Below are positions 1 to 5,153 of a stretch of 8,045 nt of DNA, one piece after another (the stretch's first letter is position 1; each line of letters starts with the position of its first letter). Source of the stretch: Sulfurovum sp. Its GTDB lineage: Bacteria; Campylobacterota; Campylobacteria; Campylobacterales; Sulfurovaceae. Both the position numbers and the translations under genes were made by a program. The DNA lies in the NCBI GenBank assembly GCA_015493425.1, contig WGDG01000008.1, forward strand, positions 1 through 8,045, read 5' to 3'. The notes beneath the pieces are model-generated. The model was not told the origin of the DNA. It did not search any database and saw only the letters and a list, made by a program, of their open reading frames with translations.

Positions 1-405
1 GCCCTATGGCGGGCTATCCCTGTGAAGACAGAGGGATGGAAGTTTTTAGTGTCCATGATATCTCGTTTTAATGCCCTATGGCGGGCTATCCCTGTGAAGA
101 CAAGTCTGCATGATCCCGAAAAATATCGGGAAGGAGTTGTGTTTTAATGCCCTATGGCGGGCTATCCCTGTGAAGACAAGACTTTTGCGGGGGTAAAAAA
201 TAACCCTACAAAGTTTTAATGCCCTATGGCGGGCTATCCCTGTGAAGACACCGGATGGATTTGATCATGAATTCACACCTGTGGTGTTTTAATGCCCTAT
301 GGCGGGCTATCCCTGTGAAGACACGCCCACGGGTGCGGGGTAGAGAGTAATGGTGGTGGAGGATCAACGTTTTAATGCCCTATGGCGGGCTATCCCTGTG
401 AAGAC
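1..405 (-). CRISPR. CRISPR array, six 37-base repeats and five spacers, truncated at the left edge
   Basis: Repeats lie at 1-29 (last 29 bases only, cut by the window), 65-101, 141-177, 213-249, 286-322 and 369-405. All are identical where visible. On the plus strand each begins GTTTTAATGCCC and ends CCCTGTGAAGAC. Spacers are 30-64 (35 bases), 102-140 (39), 178-212 (35), 250-285 (36) and 323-368 (46). Read on the minus strand, the repeat has a 4-bp stem GCCC/GGGC with a 6-base loop, and the 8 bases after the stem are ATTAAAAC, matching the 5' tag of type III crRNAs (compare ATTGAAAC). Transcription is therefore inferred to run right to left, with 323-368 the leader-proximal and probably newest spacer. 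No degenerate terminal repeat is visible, so the array continues beyond base 1. The variable, long spacers fit type III. Confidence 0.98.
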
Positions 406-431
406 TTCCCAAGGAATGGTGTTTTGCTCTT

Positions 432-460
432 ATCTCATCAACATAACAATGCGATGTCAA
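432..460 (-). promoter_or_regulatory. Candidate array promoter
   Basis: On the minus strand a perfect -35-like TTGACA occupies 460-455. Seventeen bases later a poor -10 candidate, TGAGAT, occupies 437-432 (three of six consensus matches). Transcription would start near 425, about 20 bases before the first repeat, a sensible place for pre-crRNA synthesis. The weak -10 box keeps confidence low. Confidence 0.3.
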
Positions 461-470
461 GGAGCATCGC
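451..470. other. Hairpin in the leader
   Basis: GCGATG at 451-456 and CATCGC at 465-470 form a perfect 6-bp inverted repeat with an 8-base loop. It overlaps the candidate -35 box at 455-460 and ends three bases before the first AAAGTGCG motif. It could be a protein-binding site or a structure near the array promoter. No U-tract follows on either strand, so it is not a terminator. Confidence 0.35.
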
Positions 471-472
471 GC

Positions 473-817
473 AAAGTGCGTATATGTACCCTTCGATACA
501 GACTAATTGTAGCATGTTTTGTTTAACAATGCCCTAAAAAGGCACTCGAAGCCTCCCAAAAAGTACGTACATCTCTATGAAAAATATCTTTGAGGATACA
601 TATACGCACTTTTTCAAATTTGACATATCGAAAATATCGAAAAAATGGCTATAGTATCCTTAAGAAAAACTAAATGTGCGTGCATTGATGACAAAATATC
701 CTCATTGGTTAGCAAGGCGCAAAAAAGAGTGCAGATAGGATTTGAGTCACACTTGCCAATATATGGCATATTTCGTTTCATCAGCTTAAAAATAACTTAA
801 CGATAAAGTGCGTACAT
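473..817. repeat. Family of AAAGTGCGTAYAT-like motifs in the leader
   Basis: Copies lie at 473-488 (AAAGTGCGTATATGTA), 560-572 (AAAGTACGTACAT), 597-612 (perfect 16-base reverse complement of the first copy), 672-685 (AAATGTGCGTGCAT) and 805-817 (AAAGTGCGTACAT). A weaker relative may lie near 726-737 (AAGAGTGCAGAT). The motif is partly palindromic: GTACGTAC in the second copy is a perfect 8-bp palindrome. Five copies in 345 bases, spaced irregularly and in both directions, suggest binding sites for a regulator or for an integration host factor. The copy at 805-817 lies just downstream of the RT-cas1 stop codon. Similarity is judged by eye. Confidence 0.7.
521..543. repeat. CRISPR-repeat-like segment in the leader
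   Basis: The segment begins GTTTAAC, continues AATGCCCTA (528-536) and ends GGC. The CRISPR repeat begins GTTTTAATGCCCTA and later has GGC. The nine bases AATGCCCTA and the leading GTTT are shared in the same order and orientation, with two extra bases between them. It could be a decayed repeat, a leader motif recognised by the integrase, or chance. Confidence 0.3.
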
Positions 818-825
818 CATTTGGG

Positions 826-2994
826 CTAATATTTGTTGACAAAGCCCTTGTATGTACTCCCATCCAGCAGTGAACGCTTGAGGTGATTCATCTGAAACCC
901 GATGATGTTGTAGAGTGGGGATTTGCCATATCTGCTGGGTGTGGGTGTGGCCAGACGCTCCTGAACGTTCTGAACGATGAGTTTGATACTGGCTTTGCTG
1001 AGCCTGCCGTTGCTCTGTGTGAGTTTCTGTCCGCGATTGAGTAGTGCGAGGATCTCTCTGTCGACGACAGGCTGCCTGAATGCCTCCACCATATCGTAGA
1101 CAAGTGTGGGCTTGTTCGACTGCACAGAGTGATACAGCGGATAGTACAGATTGAGCCCCTCGTGTATGAGGGCTGATTGCACGCGGTTGTAGAGGATGGC
1201 ATAGCCGTAGTTGAGGGCCTGATTGATCTCATCGTGAGAGTTTTGGTGCGTGCGGACAAAGCCGTCTATCCCCAGCACCTCCCCAAAAGCAGCCCAATAC
1301 TGCACCGATATACTCCCCTCCACACCCATGAGGGCTTTTTTGTCTTTGGCTTTTTTTATCCGCTGATAGAGTGTTTGCATGGTCTCTATCCTCTCTGCGA
1401 GTCGAGGGTTTTTTCGTCGCCTGTTCAGGTATTTGATGAGGTTGATCTGATTGCGTGATTTGGTGAGCACTACCTCCTTGGCATACGCCAATCCTCTGGA
1501 AGAAAAATATGTTTTGAGCTGCGCCATGTGTAGTGTTGGGGAGACATGATGATAGTATGTTAACATCGCATACGGACTGGCATGATCGATGAAGTCAATG
1601 TCGATCTTGCGCTTGGCACACTCATAGATCAGGTAAGTCGAGAGGGAGGACTGTTTGTTAAGCAGCAGGATTCGCTTAATGCGATTGATGGGGGCCTCCA
1701 TCATGATTTTGCCTTTGACTTTCACCTTGATCTTGCCTCGCGAAAATCCCAGAAACGCCCCCACCTCAGAAACGACGATCTCTGAAGACTTTATCTGATG
1801 CTGCAGGTAAGTTCGCTTCTCACTGGATACACGCTTTCGCGCGGAGGAGAGTGGTGACTGTGCGGCAAGCTCGGCATAAGCCTGAGAGATGAGGCGATCG
1901 ATCCAGCGTCTATGGTGTGCGACTTCGTACCCCTCGAGAGGTTCCAGCAGTGTTCTGATTTGGGTTTTTGAATTGAGAAATTTGTGTTGCTTGGCATGGA
2001 TGATCTTTTCCACAACCACATCCTCCAGGGCATGTTGCAGCAGCCGTATCTGGGAATTATCATCAATAAGCTTGGCATAGTAGTTTCTGAAGCCTGTTAC
2101 CTTTTGGTTGAGTTTTTTTACGGTATCTTCCAGACTGAGTCTTTGGGTCTCTTTTTTGAGTTTTTCTATTTTTCTACCCAGCTTTGCGGTATCAATGCTG
2201 AGCCGATTTCCCACAAAAGAGATACCCAGATATTCGAACCCCTTGTCTATGTCGCTAAGATATGTTTTTTGGAGGTTGAATTTCAGCCCGATTTTCTCCA
2301 GATAAATTGAGGCTGTTTTTCTTGCACGCGAGACTTCCTCCTGAGTATGACCGAAAAACAGCATATCATCCGCATAACGTACAAACATAATGCCCTGATC
2401 TTCCAGATAAAAGTCAAAATCATTCAGATAAATGTTTGAAAGCAGAGGCGAAAGGACATCTCCCTGGTATACCCCTTCACTTTTGTCTATCCATTGGTTC
2501 TTGCTCAGAGAACCCTTTGAGAGATAATAAGCGATGAGCTGGATGATTTTTTTGTCCTGGATGATGCCGGTGAGCTTTTGGATGAGTATCTCATGATCGA
2601 TCGAGTCAAAAAAGGCATGGATGTCTGCTTTGGCGATGTGGCTGTACCGCCTCAGAGTATCACGTACACGCATTACTGCCTTGTAGGGGGATTTGCCTTT
2701 GCGAAAGGCATAGCTCCTATCGGAAAAATGCATGACATACCCGAGCTCTGCCGCCAAAACCTTCTGGATGACCTTTGTCTTGGTGCTTGAGAGAGTGATC
2801 TGTCTAAACTCGCCGTTGCTTTTGGGGAGAGAAAAACTCTGCTTGGGCGCAGGATCAAAAAAATCCCCCGCCCGTATCTCCTGCTGTACTTGCGCGTAAT
2901 CTTTGGGTCTGGGTACCAGCTGCGAGAGCTCATAGAGGAGGCGAGGTGTGGTAAAAATCTCTTCGAAGGACTTGCTAAAGATAGAGGACTTCAT
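826..2994 (-). CDS. cas1: Reverse transcriptase-Cas1 fusion protein
   Basis: A 722-residue protein joins a group II intron-like reverse transcriptase to the Cas1 integrase, which inserts new spacers with Cas2 and may copy RNA into DNA first. RT motifs: ADIHAFFDSIDH near 123-134 with Asp124, QGDVLSPLLSNIYL near 177-190, catalytic YADD at 207-210 and FEYLGISF near 253-260. A maturase-like thumb follows (LNQKVTGFRNYYAKLI near 295-310). The Cas1 part runs from about 405 to the end; metal ligands appear as Glu559 (GVEG), His622 (PLYH) and Glu637 (DMVEAFR). There is no N-terminal Cas6 domain, unlike some relatives. An ATG 11 codons further upstream is in frame, but the start at 2994 has a GGAG site 9 bases before it and leads straight into the conserved part. 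The gene overlaps the end of cas2 by 20 bases. All core catalytic residues seem intact. Confidence 0.96.
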   Translation of the reverse strand: MKSSIFSKSFEEIFTTPRLLYELSQLVPRPKDYAQVQQEIRAGDFFDPAPKQSFSLPKSNGEFRQITLSSTKTKVIQKVLAAELGYVMHFSDRSYAFRKGKSPYKAVMRVRDTLRRYSHIAKADIHAFFDSIDHEILIQKLTGIIQDKKIIQLIAYYLSKGSLSKNQWIDKSEGVYQGDVLSPLLSNIYLNDFDFYLEDQGIMFVRYADDMLFFGHTQEEVSRARKTASIYLEKIGLKFNLQKTYLSDIDKGFEYLGISFVGNRLSIDTAKLGRKIEKLKKETQRLSLEDTVKKLNQKVTGFRNYYAKLIDDNSQIRLLQHALEDVVVEKIIHAKQHKFLNSKTQIRTLLEPLEGYEVAHHRRWIDRLISQAYAELAAQSPLSSARKRVSSEKRTYLQHQIKSSEIVVSEVGAFLGFSRGKIKVKVKGKIMMEAPINRIKRILLLNKQSSLSTYLIYECAKRKIDIDFIDHASPYAMLTYYHHVSPTLHMAQLKTYFSSRGLAYAKEVVLTKSRNQINLIKYLNRRRKNPRLAERIETMQTLYQRIKKAKDKKALMGVEGSISVQYWAAFGEVLGIDGFVRTHQNSHDEINQALNYGYAILYNRVQSALIHEGLNLYYPLYHSVQSNKPTLVYDMVEAFRQPVVDREILALLNRGQKLTQSNGRLSKASIKLIVQNVQERLATPTPSRYGKSPLYNIIGFQMNHLKRSLLDGSTYKGFVNKY

Positions 2995-3250
2995 GGTCAA
3001 ACACTCCATCACGGCTGTGCAGCACAAATGACTTCTTCAAACTCTCCTTGCCCAGCACATATACTCGGATATGATCGTCTCTCGGGTCACTGTTGGCCTC
3101 AAGTACCTTGATGATCTTGCGAAATTTGGCCGGAGTGGTCTCTATCTCAAAGACAGAGTAGTTGACCCGCCTGCCATGTGAAGCGAGGATCTTCTCTACG
3201 ACCCGTCTGCGCTTGTCGTCGGCGATGTCGTAGGGGATAAGGAGGTACAT
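2975..3250 (-). CDS. cas2: Cas2
   Basis: A 91-residue protein of normal Cas2 length. It begins MYLLIPYDIADDKRRR, with the conserved first beta strand ending in the Asp that marks Cas2 (Asp8), followed by VEKILASHGRRVNYSVFEIE, also typical of the family. Cas2 dimers bridge two Cas1 dimers to form the spacer integrase; here the Cas1 partner carries a reverse transcriptase. The start ATG overlaps the stop of the upstream membrane-protein gene by one base (TAATG) and is preceded by AGGA at 6 bases, so translation is probably coupled. The 3' end overlaps RT-cas1 by 20 bases. Identification is firm. Confidence 0.95.
   Translation of the reverse strand: MYLLIPYDIADDKRRRVVEKILASHGRRVNYSVFEIETTPAKFRKIIKVLEANSDPRDDHIRVYVLGKESLKKSFVLHSRDGVFDHEVLYL
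3004..3007 (-). promoter_or_regulatory. Ribosome binding site of RT-cas1
   Basis: GGAG on the minus strand, 9 bases before the ATG at 2994-2992 and inside the end of cas2. It favours this start over the in-frame ATG at 3027-3025. Confidence 0.6.
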
Positions 3251-3750
3251 TATGTATCCTGATGAATCTCTTCTTTCAGCTCCCGGATCATGGACTCTAT
3301 GTGGTCGATCTGCTCCTGTGTCTTTTTGCTGAACTTTACCGATGGTTTTGGGGGTCGGTTATTAGCCAGATCGATGCAAATCACTCTTTGGATATCGTCT
3401 CTTTTGACCAGCTCTATCTTTTTGGCTTTTTTGGAGGCGATGTCGACATTGAGCCAACTGTTTGTCGAGGCGACGATCCCCTTGACATAGATAGAAAACT
3501 CCCCGTCATCCTCCAGAATCGCTCTTGCTTTTGATGGGGTCAGTACCCTCTCGGTACCCTCGAATTCCTTGTCGGCTGAGTTCAGTACCTTGATCTTCCA
3601 GCCCCCCCACTTGCGCTGCATATAAAACTTCTCATAGAGGAATTTGAGAAAAATGAGTGCCAGCAGCAGCTTGAAGACATCGTACAACGTCCCAATAAAC
3701 AACCCCTCAACTACATCATTCAGTGTCAGTGTCGTAATATTAAAGTCCAT
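3250..3750 (-). CDS. Small membrane-anchored protein of unknown function
   Basis: I do not recognise this 166-residue protein. Residues 12-43 are strongly hydrophobic (LLLALIFLKFLY near 28-39), giving one or two membrane helices. The basic stretch after them (KFYMQRKWGGWKIK) suggests the rest faces the cytoplasm. Residues 50-125 alternate in a beta-rich pattern (GEFSIYVKGIVASTNSWLNV near 83-102), and the C-terminus, about 141-163, is a charged amphipathic helix or short coiled coil. The start at 3750 has a strong AAAGGAG site 5 bases upstream. The stop overlaps the cas2 start (TAATG), tying expression to the adaptation genes. The plan of short N-terminal membrane helices plus a small soluble domain resembles Csx23, a cyclic-oligoadenylate-binding membrane effector of type III systems. 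That is a resemblance in architecture only. A role with Cas2 and RT-Cas1 is equally open. Confidence 0.85.
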   Translation of the reverse strand: MDFNITTLTLNDVVEGLFIGTLYDVFKLLLALIFLKFLYEKFYMQRKWGGWKIKVLNSADKEFEGTERVLTPSKARAILEDDGEFSIYVKGIVASTNSWLNVDIASKKAKKIELVKRDDIQRVICIDLANNRPPKPSVKFSKKTQEQIDHIESMIRELKEEIHQDT

Positions 3751-3773
3751 CTCGTCTCCTTTATGTTTTTACA

Positions 3774-3779
3774 AGTATA
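3774..3779 (-). promoter_or_regulatory. Possible -10 box before the membrane protein-cas2-RT-cas1 unit
   Basis: On the minus strand the 44-base gap after the CARF-HEPN gene contains TATACT (five of six matches to TATAAT), placed so that transcription would begin just before the AAAGGAG site of the next gene. No -35 box is visible 17 bases upstream (AAAAAT there). This may give the adaptation genes their own promoter. Confidence 0.25.
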
Positions 3780-3794
3780 CCCTGAATAAGCGCA

Positions 3795-5153
3795 CTATTT
3801 TTTCGTTTTGGGATTCAATATATCCTCTTCGATGCAAAAACGTTCAAACGACGCAAGCATCGTATGGTATCGCTCCTTGACATCCAGGACGACATCACTG
3901 CTGTTGCCGTGTGCCATGTTGTTTCTGAAGTTATCCATCTCGATGATAAATGTCTGGAACGCCTCCACACCGAGCGCATCAAGTCTCTCGATGATGCTTC
4001 GTTTTGGGTCAAAATCTTTCGTTTTGAATAAGTAGGAGCCTTTGAAATCCTTTCGGTGCTTGACAATGTTTTTCGACTGACTGGTCAGCGCATAAAAAGA
4101 ATACCGATGCGCAGGTTCTCTCCCCTCGGCGATGTAGCCCCTGAATATCTCAATGTGTTCGTGAATATCATCCGAAAACGTCTCGATGGCAGACAGGCAG
4201 TACAAGCCTACCGCCTCGGAGAGCAGTGTAATAGCATTGAGCAGGTAGCCTCTGTGTGCCATGATCCTCGAGAGGGCATGAAACCTCTGCCACTCTTCAT
4301 GCTCCTTGAGGGATCGGATCTCAAGCAAGTGCTCAATGATATCGGTGATGTAGGTGTTGAAATGTTCTATCTCCGTTTCTGTAGCCAAGGCAGATAACTC
4401 ATCCGCAAGTTTCTCAATGAGCTCACCTTCTATCAACGGTTTAAGGGAGTTGGAGAGGATATGATACGAAAACAAACCAAGCTGTTTGGCGATATGATTG
4501 TAGCGTTTGTTTTTGAAAACAAAACGACTTGATACGGTGTAGTTTTGCTCAAACGTTGAGAGCATGTAGGAAAGAGTAGCAAGCTCCAGATACTCCACCA
4601 GATCAATGATCTCGTATTCTTTTTGAGGTGTGATCTCTTTGCCAAAGAGAATCGCCTCAATTTTGTGCGGATTCTGGATATGTTGCATGATCAGATCGAT
4701 CATAGCGAGGATAGGTACATGCCGAAACCCGTGTGTCAGATCGATGATGACACGCTCATACGCATCCATAGTCTGGTTGATGGTGTTGAGGATGTAGCCA
4801 AACTGTGCTTTGTCATCATTGGAGTTTTCCGAGACAAACAAGCCGTTTTTTTCGATATCGAAGTCTATATGATGATGCTCCAAAAGCGCCTGTTGTACCT
4901 TGAGCGCTGTTTGGGTATAGACACATACCTTCTCGTACCCATCAAAATTTTCCAGTATCAGAGGCAGCATATTGATGTACACATCTTGCTTGAGTGGAGG
5001 AAATTTTTTTCCAAGAGCGTCGCTGTAGTAGTAGCGTGCCATGTCTTCTTTTTGTTTGGGGATGGTGATGGTGCGGGATGGTTCCTCTGATGAGAGCGGC
5101 TTTTGGGCGGTGTGCCGCACCAAGCCAAGCAGGGTGATGATGGCTTTGCTCAT
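3795..5153 (-). CDS. csx1: CARF-HEPN CRISPR ribonuclease (Csx1/DxTHG family)
   Basis: A 452-residue protein with the two-part layout of Csx1/Csm6-type effectors. The N-terminal CARF-like domain (about 1-190) starts with a beta strand (KAIITLLGLV) and carries the signature DLTHGF at 138-143, the DxTHG motif of the TM1812/Csx2 group. The C-terminal alpha-helical HEPN domain (about 280-440) ends with Arg410-NNMA-His415, the R-x4-H catalytic motif of HEPN RNases. In this family, cyclic oligoadenylate made by Cas10 binds the CARF domain and switches on nonspecific cleavage of single-stranded RNA. The start ATG overlaps the upstream RAMP stop as ATGA, typical of translational coupling, with AGGA about 11 bases upstream. 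Which oligoadenylate size it senses cannot be read from the sequence. It could be named csx1 or csx2 depending on the scheme. Confidence 0.88.
   Translation of the reverse strand: MSKAIITLLGLVRHTAQKPLSSEEPSRTITIPKQKEDMARYYYSDALGKKFPPLKQDVYINMLPLILENFDGYEKVCVYTQTALKVQQALLEHHHIDFDIEKNGLFVSENSNDDKAQFGYILNTINQTMDAYERVIIDLTHGFRHVPILAMIDLIMQHIQNPHKIEAILFGKEITPQKEYEIIDLVEYLELATLSYMLSTFEQNYTVSSRFVFKNKRYNHIAKQLGLFSYHILSNSLKPLIEGELIEKLADELSALATETEIEHFNTYITDIIEHLLEIRSLKEHEEWQRFHALSRIMAHRGYLLNAITLLSEAVGLYCLSAIETFSDDIHEHIEIFRGYIAEGREPAHRYSFYALTSQSKNIVKHRKDFKGSYLFKTKDFDPKRSIIERLDALGVEAFQTFIIEMDNFRNNMAHGNSSDVVLDVKERYHTMLASFERFCIEEDILNPKTKK

Larger units (their letters stand above)
406..825 (-). promoter_or_regulatory. 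CRISPR leader and intergenic region between RT-cas1 and the array
   Basis: This 420-base stretch holds no convincing gene. It is AT-rich and sits at the upstream end of the array as judged from repeat polarity, so it should carry the array promoter and the signals that direct new spacers to the first repeat. It contains several copies of an AAAGTGCGTAYAT-like motif, a repeat-like segment at 521-543, a GCGATG/CATCGC hairpin at 451-470, a tandem ATATCGAAA pair at 625-642 and a TGCCA/TGGCA inverted repeat at 754-768. I see no strong intrinsic terminator after RT-cas1, so read-through from the cas operon into the array is possible. Confidence 0.8.

Noticed and set aside
1..405. Array transcribed on the plus strand from a leader left of the window
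   Set aside because: On the plus strand the repeat lacks the 3' ATTNAAAC-type tag. The minus-strand reading places exactly eight tag bases after the stem, and the long AT-rich leader-like region is on the right.
591..704. TGAGGATA/TATCCTCA inverted repeat in the leader
   Set aside because: Only 8 bp with 98 bases between the arms; expected by chance in AT-rich DNA of this length.
823..847. Terminator after RT-cas1
   Set aside because: GGGC/GCCC with an inner TTTGT/ACAAA stem can fold, but it overlaps the stop codon, has a bulge, and no U-tract follows on the minus strand.
1699..1704. Internal start producing a stand-alone Cas1
   Set aside because: The ATG pair here would remove the first beta strands of the Cas1 domain, and the upstream AAAGG is weak.
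2995..3027. Upstream ATG giving RT-Cas1 eleven extra residues
   Set aside because: The extra residues (MCCTAVMECLT) lie in the end of cas2 and look unlike the family. The ATG at 2994 has its own GGAG site at a sensible distance.
3786..3797. Copy of the leader motif between the CARF-HEPN and membrane-protein genes
   Set aside because: Only AGTGCG is shared (minus strand), six bases, within what chance gives over this length.
4623..5090. 155-codon open frame on the plus strand
   Set aside because: It lies opposite the CARF domain of the Csx1-type gene and has no ribosome binding site or recognisable content.
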